Positions 26,130 to 33,400 of a stretch of DNA of 64,000 nucleotides are shown here, piece after piece. Position 1 is the first letter of the stretch; the number at the start of each line of letters is the position of its first letter. Source of the DNA: Nocardia tengchongensis (GTDB lineage Bacteria; Actinomycetota; Actinomycetes; Mycobacteriales; Mycobacteriaceae); assembly GCF_018362975.1 (NCBI RefSeq), contig NZ_CP074371.1, positions 7,812,001 through 7,876,000 on the forward strand, in the 5' to 3' direction. The notes beneath the pieces are model-generated. The model was not told where the DNA came from. It saw only the letters and a list, made by a program, of their open reading frames with translations, and made no database searches. A program made the position numbers and the translations under genes.

Positions 26130-26630
26130 GTGACCTGCGAATTCGACGAATCGATGATCGAATATGACGAGGCGATCCAACTGTCGAACCGCAGCCTCGG
26201 TGGGCGCGTACGACTCTGGCACCGCACCATGCCCTACAGCGACGGCACACCCCACGACGAAGCCTTCGTCGCGGCGTGTGCCGAACTGTCGGGGGACGGG
26301 ATGACCGCCACCATCCGCGGAGTCATGCTCGACACCGTCGGAGGCCGCTCGCTTCCACACTTCTTGGACACCTTGGTCGCAGATTTCGCGGGCTGGGACG
26401 AGATCCGAACCTGGAAAAGCCTCAACCGTGAGCTCCGCATCGACGCGGAACACCTGCGACTAGGCCATGTCCGCCTGGGCTGGTCACTGGAGCAAGGACC
26501 CTTCGATGAGATCGCGTGGACAGCAACTACGACAACGGTATTGGAAGCCGGCGAACAGCTCCGCCAATTCGCCGCCACGGTCCGCAAGTTCCTGCGGCCG
26601 GGTATTCCGGCGAATCAGGAGCTGGGCTAG
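26130..26630 (+). CDS. hypothetical protein, DUF6228-like
   Basis: 166 residues, no signal peptide or membrane segment. The pattern VRLWHRTMPYSDG ... FLDTLVADFAGWDEIRTWKSL ... GHVRLGWSL ... LEAGEQLRQFAATVRKFL resembles a small actinomycete family of unknown function that I recall as DUF6228. The name is from memory and not verified. GTG 26130 follows TACTGT by 7 nt (leaderless layout). Its stop overlaps that of the convergent small gene. Confidence 0.65.
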   Translation: MTCEFDESMIEYDEAIQLSNRSLGGRVRLWHRTMPYSDGTPHDEAFVAACAELSGDGMTATIRGVMLDTVGGRSLPHFLDTLVADFAGWDEIRTWKSLNRELRIDAEHLRLGHVRLGWSLEQGPFDEIAWTATTTTVLEAGEQLRQFAATVRKFLRPGIPANQELG

Positions 26631-26812
26631 TGGCCGGCTAGCTGCTCCTCGTCGTCGATGACATCCTGGATCGCGTCGATTTGGTCCTGAACCACCTCGG
26701 CGCGCGCCACCAACTCGACCCGGTCGGGCTCGGTGAGGCTCTCGGCACCGAGCTTCTCGAAAACGCAGGAGAGCACTGACCGTAGGTCCTCCAGCTTGCT
26801 GTCTGACTCCAC
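26627..26812 (-). CDS. small acidic helical protein, hypothetical
   Basis: 61 residues, rich in Asp/Glu with heptad-like spacing (LEDLRSVLSCVFEKL; VELVARAEVVQDQIDAI). The GTG start follows GAGGT. The stop overlaps that of the convergent DUF6228-like gene, a typical compact gene end. Not recognised; a short coiled-coil or dimerising protein is possible. Confidence 0.5.
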   Translation of the reverse strand: MESDSKLEDLRSVLSCVFEKLGAESLTEPDRVELVARAEVVQDQIDAIQDVIDDEEQLAGH

Positions 26813-26951
26813 GGGACCTCACCCTACGTCCGAACGCGACGAACATCCGCTTCATCAGGAGACAGGACCTGGCGCGACGGCGTGTGCCCGGGAAGTAGGG
26901 GCAACCCGATTCTTTGAAATAAGACAATTTCACTTCCTGTGGACGATAGCT

Positions 26952-26981
26952 TTCTTCGACCTCGTCTTCGAGGTCGAAGAA
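26952..26981 (+). promoter_or_regulatory. perfect 13-bp palindrome just upstream of the ribosome site
   Basis: TTCTTCGACCTCG and CGAGGTCGAAGAA pair perfectly around TCTT. It ends 2 nt before the GGAG of the secreted-protein gene at 26994. It could be an operator or a 5' UTR stem-loop controlling translation or RNA stability. Confidence 0.55.
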
Positions 26982-26993
26982 TAGGAGACGCAG

Positions 26994-27464
26994 ATGAGTG
27001 CACGTATCGGGCTGGACCGCCGGATCAGCTGGGGCGTTCGGGCTTTGGTCGCGGTGTCGACCCCGGTATTGCTGTTCGGCGCTCCGGCCGCGGCCCAATC
27101 CACCATGGGGAACGTCGCCATGAAGGAGTCGAATCCACAGGTCGGGTGCGCCTACGAGGTGAACAGTGGTGCCCTGTACCGGTTGCGCGCCCGCGATGAG
27201 GCGAGAGACAACTTTGCTGGTAGCGGCATGCTGGTCACCTTCTTCGACGATGGGGCCACCATCGGCACCGGCAGGGTGGGTGGCGACCCGAACGGGTGGG
27301 GTCAGGCGAAGGTGTCCTGGACCCCGAAAACCGTTGGGCAGCACATTCTTACCGCGAGTGTGCAGGGCAGCAACGGCCCAACTCCGCTGGATCCGTTGAC
27401 CGTGCAGGTCCGCGCCGGCACGAATACTGGCAGCTTCGGCTGCTTGCCCAGCATCTTCGGCTAG
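26994..27464 (+). CDS. secreted small Ig-like-fold protein, hypothetical
   Basis: 156 residues. A Sec signal peptide is clear: basic N-region (ARIGLDRRISWGVR), hydrophobic core (ALVAVSTPVLLFG) and cleavage near APAAAQS. The mature part has beta-strand patterning (MLVTFFDDGATIGTGRVGGD; GQAKVSWTPKTVGQHILTA) like a bacterial Ig-like/Big_5 module, and two Cys residues that may form a disulfide. The ribosome site GGAG is immediately downstream of a perfect palindrome. No function can be assigned. Confidence 0.75.
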   Translation: MSARIGLDRRISWGVRALVAVSTPVLLFGAPAAAQSTMGNVAMKESNPQVGCAYEVNSGALYRLRARDEARDNFAGSGMLVTFFDDGATIGTGRVGGDPNGWGQAKVSWTPKTVGQHILTASVQGSNGPTPLDPLTVQVRAGTNTGSFGCLPSIFG

Positions 27465-27574
27465 CGCGAAAAGAACTGGCTGCCGGCGGGCCCTTCGACG
27501 GGGCGGGCGGAGTGTGGATGATCTCGTCCGTTTCCCGCCAGAGTGGCGCGTGTGGATGTTTGTACTGTCGAGCC

Positions 27575-28036
27575 ATGACCACCGATAACAAGGCCATTGT
27601 TCAGGCGGCGTGGCGGGCGTTCGCCAGTCACGATGCCGACCGGATCGCCGCGTTCTTCACCGCCGATGCCGAATGGCTTGCTCCAGTCGGTAACGCGACT
27701 GCGGTCGCGCTCGACGCTCCGAGTCACATGATCGGCAGACACGCCATCACACACTTTCTGGCACAAGAGTTCTCGCGGTTGTTTGTCAGCGATGTCGTCG
27801 TCGATTTCCACGGCTTCTATGCCGATGGGGATCGGGTGATCGTGGAGGAGACTATGAGCGCCACGCTGGCGAACGGGAACACGTACCGCAACGACTACTG
27901 CTTCGTCTTCGAGTTGCGGGGTGGCCTCATCCACAGGGTTCGTGAATATATGGACACCGCGCGTGGACATCGTGACGTCTTCGATGGGGACGCCGCCGAC
28001 AGCGCCATCGAGACCGGCAATCAGGTGAGAGGCTGA
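27575..28036 (+). CDS. SnoaL-like / ketosteroid isomerase-related NTF2-fold protein
   Basis: 153 residues, starting TTDNKAIVQAAWRAFASHDADRIAAFFTADAEWLAP, the hallmark of SnoaL-like proteins, with the later GHRDV after a strand VREYMDTARGHRDVF. ATG 27575 follows TACTGT by 6 nt, a leaderless layout; the longer upstream frame is not supported. Possible limonene-epoxide-hydrolase or isomerase-type activity is only by fold. Confidence 0.78.
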   Translation: MTTDNKAIVQAAWRAFASHDADRIAAFFTADAEWLAPVGNATAVALDAPSHMIGRHAITHFLAQEFSRLFVSDVVVDFHGFYADGDRVIVEETMSATLANGNTYRNDYCFVFELRGGLIHRVREYMDTARGHRDVFDGDAADSAIETGNQVRG

Positions 28037-28043
28037 GTGCGGC

Positions 28044-28415
28044 CTAGTGCGTCTGGTTCGCGGCTGCCGATTCCTGGAAGTCGACGAGTTCTTCTCCGTG
28101 CGCCTGTGCCCATTCCGTCAGCATCGCTATCGGTTCCTGGAGCGTCCGGCCGAGCGGGGTCAGGCTGTACTCCACCCGTGGGGGCGCTTCGGCGTAGCGC
28201 TGCCGGTCGATGAGGCCGTTGCCCTGCAGGCGACGGAGAGTCTGGGTCAGCACTTTTCGGGAGATCCCCCCGGACAGAGCGACCAGTTCGCTGTGTCGTT
28301 TGGGACCGTCTTGGAGCGCGTACAGGGTGACTACCGACCACTTGTTCGCGATGACTTCGAGTGCGGTTCGTGCCGGACAGTCCGACATGAACATGATTCC
28401 TGCAGGGGCACTCAC
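28044..28415 (-). CDS. HxlR family transcriptional regulator
   Basis: 123 residues, a stand-alone MarR-like winged helix: SDCPARTALEVIANKWSVVTLYAL, RHSELVALSGGISRKVLTQTLRRLQGNGLI, and YSLTPLGRTL. A Cys is in the position used by redox- or electrophile-sensing HxlR proteins (SDCP). GTG 28415 follows TAACCT by 7 nt. It is divergent from the DoxX-like gene, which it probably represses. Confidence 0.88.
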   Translation of the reverse strand: MSAPAGIMFMSDCPARTALEVIANKWSVVTLYALQDGPKRHSELVALSGGISRKVLTQTLRRLQGNGLIDRQRYAEAPPRVEYSLTPLGRTLQEPIAMLTEWAQAHGEELVDFQESAAANQTH

Positions 28416-28422
28416 GATCCGA

Positions 28423-28457
28423 AGGTTACCAAAAGGTACCTATCGGATTCCTAGCGT
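28423..28457. promoter_or_regulatory. HxlR operator and divergent -10 boxes
   Basis: TACC-AAAA-GGTA (28427-28438, within GGTTACC-AAAA-GGTACC) is an inverted repeat of HxlR type. The minus-strand -10 TAACCT (complement of 28423-28428) overlaps it, and the plus-strand -10 TAGCGT is at 28452-28457. Binding would block hxlR directly and could block the DoxX-like gene. Confidence 0.5.
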
Positions 28458-28464
28458 TGCCATC

Positions 28465-28821
28465 ATGCACATCGCAGCCCTGATCCTGTCCGTCCTGCTC
28501 GCTGTGGCGATGCTCCAGTCCGGCGTGATGAAGTTCGTTCGCCCACCGTGGATCCGCGAATTCGCCGAAGCGGTCCACCTCACCACATCCCAGCTCACCG
28601 CACTCGGGAGCCTGCAGATCGCCGCGACAGCCGGTCTCATCTCGGGCATCTGGTTCCCGCCCTTCGCGATCGCCGCCGCGATCGGGCTCGTGCTCTACTT
28701 CGGCGGCGCGATCGTCGCCCACCTCCGCAGCGGCGACCGAAACATGCTGGGAGCCACGGTCTTCCTCGCATTCTCGATCGCGACGTCAGTCGTGCTCGTT
28801 CTCGATATTCCCCCCGCCTGA
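28465..28821 (+). CDS. DoxX-like small membrane protein
   Basis: 118 residues with four predicted transmembrane helices and the DoxX opening: HIAALILSVLLAVAMLQSGVMKFV, then GSLQIAATAGLISGIW and a final hydrophobic helix. DoxX proteins have been linked to redox and thiol stress. ATG 28465 follows TAGCGT by 7 nt. HxlR-DoxX divergent pairs are a common arrangement, consistent with electrophile or redox control. Confidence 0.8.
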   Translation: MHIAALILSVLLAVAMLQSGVMKFVRPPWIREFAEAVHLTTSQLTALGSLQIAATAGLISGIWFPPFAIAAAIGLVLYFGGAIVAHLRSGDRNMLGATVFLAFSIATSVVLVLDIPPA

Positions 28822-28915
28822 GCCTGCCGCGATATACCACCCCATCCGCAGACTCGTCGACGGCCATGGAGTAGATCAGCGGTAGATCACTGACGGAGAG
28901 ATAGAAGGCCGCGAC

Positions 28916-29365
28916 CTAGCCGGTGCACTTGGTGACGATGACGTGGGGTGTCATTCCGGGTGTGCCCGCAACACTTCCCGTCGCCGGTTGCGGCGTGAAA
29001 AGAACGGGATCCTTGATCTTGATGTTGGCGATCGCGTTCTGCTCGGCCTCGGCGGGTGTTGCGCCAACACCGCCCGCGACGGTCGTTTCGCCGTCACCTC
29101 CCACGACCGAGGCACATCCGTCAGACCAGCTGATGATCACCTGACATGAGCCCCCACCGCACTCGCGCAGTGCGGCATTCTCGGCAGCCGATTGATTCGG
29201 ATAGTTCCAGGTCGCACCCCACGAGGCGCGCGGATTTCCATTGATCTTCGTATCGACAGCGATGGAGCCATGCAGCGACCCGGACGCACCGGCAAGCGGC
29301 GCACCGGCCGAAAGGAACGCGACCCCCACCGCCGCGAACGCAGCGGTCTTCCACGAAACAGACAC
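28916..29365 (-). CDS. secreted DUF4189 domain protein
   Basis: About 149 residues. A signal peptide (WKTAAFAAVGVAFLSAGAPLAGA) is followed by the DUF4189 pattern: GSIAVDTKINGNPRASWGATWNYP, SAAENAALRECGGGSCQVIISWSDGCASV and EAEQNAIANI, with conserved Cys pairs. Such proteins are abundant and secreted in mycobacteria and Nocardia; function unknown. GTG 29365 is chosen because GGAG lies 8 nt upstream; TTG 29371 is too close. Confidence 0.82.
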   Translation of the reverse strand: MSVSWKTAAFAAVGVAFLSAGAPLAGASGSLHGSIAVDTKINGNPRASWGATWNYPNQSAAENAALRECGGGSCQVIISWSDGCASVVGGDGETTVAGGVGATPAEAEQNAIANIKIKDPVLFTPQPATGSVAGTPGMTPHVIVTKCTG

Positions 29366-29427
29366 CGTCAATTCTCCCCTTGGACAACAGCTTCCGAAAC
29401 AGAGCCGACAAGCGCACCGGGCCGGCT

Positions 29428-29447
29428 AACGCACTATTCTGCCGCAT
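29428..29447. repeat. 20-mer repeat, copy 1
   Basis: AACGCACTATTCTGCCGCAT; an almost identical copy (one C/T difference) is at 32049-32068. This copy lies about 60 bp upstream of the DUF4189 start and could hold part of its promoter. No other explanation is seen. Confidence 0.5.
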
Positions 29448-29511
29448 CCCGCGCGGTCCAAGGCGGCCGGCGCGACCTAGCTGTATTGACCGGAGACGTT
29501 GATCGAGTGCC

Positions 29512-30207
29512 TCACTCACCTTGGCCATTCACGGGTCTTGCTGTCGCTGGGGGGATGCCGATCTCGTCAATGTCATGGCCGCTGCAGGCAATCTTGGTTG
29601 CACTGGCGTGCTCGATACGGGACACGAGGAACCACCGCATATCGCTGCGTAGCCTGCACCACCCGATCAGGTACCAATGGCCGTTCGTGGAGCCGAACAT
29701 CACCGGTTCGACGTCGCGGGTGGTCTTGCTGCCGTCACCCGAGGTGTAGCGGATACGCACCACCCGTTGCTCGGCCATCGCTTCCTCCAATGCTGACTTG
29801 ATCGCGCGCGGAGCAGGAGGAGCGTTCACCCAGACGCGACTGGCCAGCTCATCGGCCTTCGTCCGGGTCCGTGGATCGAGTACGTCCATAATCTTCCGAA
29901 CGCCGGCCAAGGCGAGATCGGCGTAGGGGGCATCGGGTGCAGCAGAGACTGCCGCGAGTAGTGCCACTGCCTGCACAGGGGTCAGGCTGACCGGTGGCAG
30001 AGTGCCTCGGGCGACTAGCCCGTAGCCACCGCCGGGGCCCGGGCGCGACCAGATCGGCGCGCCACTGTTCTCGAGTGCGGTGAGGTCTCTCTTGACCGTG
30101 CGCACGGACACGCCGAACTCTTTTGCCAGTCGCTCAGCAGTGCATCCACGCGGTCCGCTGCGTCGCAACATCTCAGACAGGGCGTGGAGTCGCTCCGCCC
30201 TCTTCAT
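29512..30207 (-). CDS. WYL-domain transcriptional regulator (YafY-like)
   Basis: 231 residues. The N-terminal winged helix-turn-helix (MKRAERLHALSEMLRRSG ... AERLAKEFGVSVRTVKRDLTAL) is followed by a WYL domain (VRIRYTSGDG ... HWYLIGWCRLRSDMRWFLVSRI). ATG 30207 directly follows GGGTGGGAG; the longer upstream frame lacks family homology. It is divergent from the alpha/beta hydrolase gene and a likely repressor of it. Confidence 0.85.
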   Translation of the reverse strand: MKRAERLHALSEMLRRSGPRGCTAERLAKEFGVSVRTVKRDLTALENSGAPIWSRPGPGGGYGLVARGTLPPVSLTPVQAVALLAAVSAAPDAPYADLALAGVRKIMDVLDPRTRTKADELASRVWVNAPPAPRAIKSALEEAMAEQRVVRIRYTSGDGSKTTRDVEPVMFGSTNGHWYLIGWCRLRSDMRWFLVSRIEHASATKIACSGHDIDEIGIPPATARPVNGQGE

Positions 30208-30280
30208 CTCCCACCCCGGCAAGAAATCATGCCAAAAATGGTGACATACCCTTGTCCGCGAGGCTCGAGAGCATCGTGGT

Positions 30281-31024
30281 GTGACGAACACCGCGAGCAG
30301 CCCGACCATGATCCTGATCGCTGGCCATTGGCTAGGGGCTTGGGCATGGGACGAGGTGCGCGAACACCTGACCGCTGACGGCTGGCGAACCATCCCGATG
30401 ACGCTTCCCGGCCTCGATGAGCGGGACCCCAAGCGGGCGTCCAGGACGCTCGATGACCAGGCGATGGCGATCGAGCAGACTATGACCCAGGCTGAGGCTT
30501 CCGAGGCCCAGCCGGTAGTCATCGTGGCGCACAGCGGAGCCAACGCGCCGGTAAGCCTTGTGCTCGATCAGCATCCTGAACTTGTCCGCCGAGTGGTGTG
30601 GGTCGATAGCGGGCCCGTCGCGTCCGGCAGTATCTTCGCCCCGGATGCGCCCGAGGATCTGGATGAGTTTCCCCTGCCGCCCTTCGACGCGCTCGGGGAG
30701 CAGGCCAGCCTCGAGGGCCTGAGCACTGAGGCTCTCGAGCGCTTTCGAGCCAGGGCCGTTCCAGAACCCGGTCCCGTGCTACGCCAGCAAGTGAAGCTCA
30801 CCAACGATGCGCGTTTGGCGGTCCCGACCACTCTGGTGTGCTGCTCGATCCCGAGCGCGCAGATAATGGAGCTGGCCAACTCGGGTCATCCCATGTTCGC
30901 CGAGGTGTCAAACCTCGACCATGTTGACCTCATCGACCTCCCGACCGGGCATTGGCCCATGTGGAGCCGCCCCGGCGACCTCGCCCACATCCTCGCCGCA
31001 GCAGCGGCTTCCCCAGCTAACTGA
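30281..31024 (+). CDS. alpha/beta hydrolase
   Basis: 247 residues. The oxyanion-hole segment is ILIAGHWLGAWAWDEV, the nucleophile elbow is VAHSGANAP (Ser), an acid is in the region after TTLVCCSIP, and the His is in LPTGHWPMWSRP. This is the complete catalytic set of small cytosolic esterase/hydroxynitrile-lyase-like hydrolases. The start is GTG 30281; ATG 30308 is possible. Divergent WYL regulator, strong terminator after it. Confidence 0.85.
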   Translation: MTNTASSPTMILIAGHWLGAWAWDEVREHLTADGWRTIPMTLPGLDERDPKRASRTLDDQAMAIEQTMTQAEASEAQPVVIVAHSGANAPVSLVLDQHPELVRRVVWVDSGPVASGSIFAPDAPEDLDEFPLPPFDALGEQASLEGLSTEALERFRARAVPEPGPVLRQQVKLTNDARLAVPTTLVCCSIPSAQIMELANSGHPMFAEVSNLDHVDLIDLPTGHWPMWSRPGDLAHILAAAAASPAN

Positions 31025-31039
31025 ACCGCAGACAGACCT

Positions 31040-31072
31040 GAAGAGGGCCAGCCGAAGCGGCTGGCCCTCTTC
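31040..31072 (+). terminator. strong hairpin terminator after the alpha/beta hydrolase gene
   Basis: GAAGAGGGCCAGCCG pairs perfectly with CGGCTGGCCCTCTTC (15 bp) around AAG, 15 nt after the stop. It is followed by a short AATTCC. One of the clearest terminators in the window. Confidence 0.85.
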
Positions 31073-31089
31073 AATTCCTGAAAGATCTC

Positions 31090-31455
31090 ATGACACACCC
31101 CGATGCCGCGCTCACCCCAAGACATCGCCTCGAGGTTACCCGTCTCGTCGTAGAGGAGGGGTGGCCGATCAGCGAGGTCGCTGCCCGTTTCCAGGTGTCC
31201 TGGCCGACCGTGAAGCGCTGGGTCGATCGCTACCTCGCCGGTGAGCCGATGCACGATCGCTCCTCGCGACCGAGAACATTGCCGAACAAGACGGGCAAGG
31301 CCGTGACGAAGCGATGTGTGAGCCTGCGGATGCGGCTGCGCGAAGGCCCGGTTGGGGCATGGTTACACCAGTACAACCAGCATCGCCCGCACACGGCGTG
31401 CGGCAACCAGCCGCCGTTCTCGCGATTAATCAACGTCCCCGAGCAGTGCACCTAG
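31090..31455 (+). pseudogene. IS481 family transposase, internally deleted
   Basis: 121 residues that join the two ends of an IS481 transposase, normally over 300 residues. The N-terminal part is the helix-turn-helix (HPDAALTPRHRLEVTRLVVEEGWPISEVAARFQVS, RSSRPRTLPNKT). It then jumps, near residue 90, to the C-terminal YNQHRPHTACGNQPPFSRLINVPEQ. The DDE catalytic core is absent, so it is inactive. The frame survived the deletion. No terminal inverted repeats are recognisable. Confidence 0.85.
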
Positions 31456-31464
31456 CGGAAGATC

Positions 31465-31492
31465 AACGGCCCCGGGGTATCTCGGGGCCGTT
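31465..31492 (+). terminator. hairpin terminator after the transposase remnant
   Basis: AACGGCCCCG and CGGGGCCGTT are perfect 10-bp arms with an 8-nt loop, followed by CTGTGT. It insulates the transposase remnant from the next gene. Confidence 0.7.
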
Positions 31493-31600
31493 CTGTGTCC
31501 GCACATGCCGATTTCAGTGTGCGGAATACTATGCCAATCTGGTCTACTGAGGTTTCTGTTTGAGCCGGTTGCGGCTGAGCTTTCGATTATCGGGGATGAA

Positions 31601-32008
31601 ATGCCAAGGGTCTCTGCGCCGTATCGGATCGATGATGCCGATGGCACCGAGGAAGGGTTCGACGCCGCACCGGACACACTGTCAGAGGATGACGCTGAGC
31701 TCCTACTCGGCTACCTGCGATCGGCTGAGTGCATCGTTGCGGCACCGGGCGTGATCGAGGATCCTTTCGTGCCTGGCAACCCGAACGCCCGTGTGCGCAT
31801 TGGCTTGATGACCGACGGAGAATGGGTGTGGGAGCTGGCGTGGGAAGACTACGTGGAGTATCGCCGGGTTGCTCCGCCGATAGACTTCATCGATCACGCC
31901 AAGCGGCACGGTTGGGTGGCTCCTGAGGTATCGGAGCAAGTCTTGTTGGAGATGGCGCGCCAGTTCGGGTTCGAATCTGCGAGCGATTTGGGGATGCTCG
32001 ACGACTAG
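31601..32008 (+). CDS. hypothetical acidic protein
   Basis: 135 residues, strongly acidic in the first 45 (IDDADGTEEGFDAAPDTLSE), then VRIGLMTDGEWVWELAWEDYVEYR and a helical C-terminus (PPIDFIDHAKRHGWV). ATG 31601 follows GGGGATGA; an earlier ATG at 31505 would add an unlikely segment overlapping the terminator region. The TDGEWVWELAWEDYV pattern recalls small cytosolic actinomycete proteins, some of them immunity-like. No function can be claimed. Confidence 0.6.
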   Translation: MPRVSAPYRIDDADGTEEGFDAAPDTLSEDDAELLLGYLRSAECIVAAPGVIEDPFVPGNPNARVRIGLMTDGEWVWELAWEDYVEYRRVAPPIDFIDHAKRHGWVAPEVSEQVLLEMARQFGFESASDLGMLDD

Positions 32009-32048
32009 AACGGTTGTGGCCGCAGCGTTGTGCAGGGCAACCTTGCGG

Positions 32049-32068
32049 AACGCACTATTCTGCTGCAT
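32049..32068. repeat. 20-mer repeat, copy 2
   Basis: AACGCACTATTCTGCTGCAT, differing from the copy at 29428-29447 at one base. Here it follows the end of the hypothetical gene and is not obviously a promoter for any gene. Confidence 0.5.
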
Positions 32069-32149
32069 ACGGCGCTGACCGAACCGGCCAGCACGGCCAT
32101 CCGGCCGGTCGCTGTGCAGACGGCGAAGGTGAACCACGCCGTGGGCGGG

Positions 32150-32398
32150 CTACTTCACATCGCCGGGCTGGAACTGCTCGACGTCGCCCCACTCCCACGC
32201 GATACTTCCGTCATTGGCAGCGTCCTTGATCATCGCCCACACGAGATGGATGTTGCGGCCGGGCGGTAGGTCGATCGCGATGTGGCGATCCCCGCTCCAT
32301 TCTGATTTCAGGTGGTTCTGCGTTACGGCGTCATCGATGGCACCGTGCAGCCGTGTGGCCTCACTATCCGACAGCGCCGGCAGCAGTCCGCAGCGTAT
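32150..32398 (-). pseudogene. start-less open frame, probable gene fragment
   Basis: 83 codons between two stops. The translation looks like real protein: LPALSDSEATRLHGAIDD, HIAIDLPPGRNIHLVWAM and GSIAWEWGDVEQFQPGD. No in-frame ATG, GTG or TTG exists before the conserved-looking part. It is best read as the C-terminal remnant of a degraded gene, or one cut by an unnoticed frameshift. Family not recognised. Confidence 0.4.
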
Positions 32399-32450
32399 TC
32401 AACCGCGGCAGGACTACCTGCCAACCTGCTGTATCGGCCGTCCCGCATGC

Positions 32451-32470
32451 TCATGCGGAGTTCCGCATGA
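32451..32470. promoter_or_regulatory. perfect 20-bp palindrome
   Basis: TCATGCGGA-GT-TCCGCATGA, 9-bp arms with a 2-nt centre, 163 bp beyond the stop of the AlkB-like oxygenase gene. Too short a loop for an RNA hairpin, so a protein-binding site is more likely than a terminator. Confidence 0.45.
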
Positions 32471-32632
32471 ATGGGCCTATTCATGCACAAATTGCGGCAG
32501 AGTGGCAGATTCCGCCGATTCTGTGGTGTTGGTGCACGTTTAGGCCCATCGCGTTGGGATCGCCTGTCCGGTAGCGGCGACCCGACGGGTCTTGGTCGAT
32601 GCTCACAATCACCATGTCGTCGCGACCGCAGG

Positions 32633-33400
32633 TCAGACAGGTGGTATCAGGTCGCTTTCGCTGACGGTGTACGTCAAAGAGGGATAGATGAAGTCAGTTT
32701 CGTTGTTCTCCCGGCGACGTAGTTGGTAGAACTCGCGCTGTTGATCGCCGTCGGCCGGCAGGAGGCGTGCGCCGTGCGGGAGGTATGGGTGGCCCTCGTG
32801 AAAACGGATGAAGGTCTTCGACGTTCGGAAGGTCACGCCTAGCCATTGGTTGTCCGTTGCCTGGGCGGGCGTGTCCAGGACGATCTTGTGCTTGAGGTGG
32901 CGGTTCGAGGCGAGGGAGAAGGCGACGACACTGTTGTGGGCGAGGGGGATTTCGAACTTCTCGGCGGTGCCTTTCGGTTCGACGATCAGCTTTCTCGGCG
33001 GGACCGGTTCGGGGTGGCGGTAGCAGGAGAAGACGGCGATGAACGACTCTTCGGCTAGGTCGAGGGCTTGGTCGGAATGGCTGCCCATGGTGGTGTAGGC
33101 GTTCGTGTAGGTCTCGATGAGAGCGTTGTTGAAGCCGACGGGGAGGCCCGCCTGCGTCTGAATCAGCTGGGCCAGGCGGTCGTGCAACGGCCGGAAGTGT
33201 TGCGGCGGTTCGGCGAATCGGGTGGTGGTGCGGACGAGAGGGACGTGGCCCGCCTCGTCGGGCTTGGTGAGCGTGGCGCCTTTTCGGCCTCTTCCTACGT
33301 CTTCCCAGAGGACAGATGCGGAGAGCTCTGCGAAGAGGTCCTCCTCGGCCGGCAGGACGTATGAGACGACCTCGTGCGAGATCCTAAGCTCGGGGGGCAA
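32633..33400 (-). CDS. 2-oxoglutarate/Fe(II) oxygenase, AlkB-like
   Basis: 255 residues. NNALIETYTNAYTTMGSHSD gives the HxD iron motif (His108, Asp110) in the layout of AlkB-type dioxygenases. The distal His is probably His168 or His171 (SNRHLKHKIV), and Arg192 in GVTFRTSKTF is the likely 2-oxoglutarate-binding Arg. AlkB relatives oxidatively demethylate nucleic acids or hydroxylate other substrates. The gene is the last of four overlapping genes: its start lies 17 bp inside the preceding oxygenase gene. Real substrate unknown. Confidence 0.75.
   Translation of the reverse strand: MPPELRISHEVVSYVLPAEEDLFAELSASVLWEDVGRGRKGATLTKPDEAGHVPLVRTTTRFAEPPQHFRPLHDRLAQLIQTQAGLPVGFNNALIETYTNAYTTMGSHSDQALDLAEESFIAVFSCYRHPEPVPPRKLIVEPKGTAEKFEIPLAHNSVVAFSLASNRHLKHKIVLDTPAQATDNQWLGVTFRTSKTFIRFHEGHPYLPHGARLLPADGDQQREFYQLRRRENNETDFIYPSLTYTVSESDLIPPV

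Larger units (their letters stand above)
32009..32632. other. gene-poor stretch with a repeat, an orphan open frame and a palindrome
   Basis: No intact gene is evident. It contains the second copy of the 20-mer repeat (32049-32068), a minus-strand open frame with protein-like composition but no start (32150-32398), and a perfect palindrome (32451-32470). The surroundings suggest a decayed region next to the IS481 remnant. Confidence 0.5.

Noticed and set aside
25911..26453. Further N-terminal extension of the TerD protein at 25077
   Set aside because: It overlaps the DUF6228-like gene antisense and looks non-coding; the GTG at 25910 with a -10 is better.
31703..32137. 144-codon minus-strand frame over the hypothetical gene
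   Set aside because: Shadow of the plus-strand protein, which has a ribosome site and normal composition.
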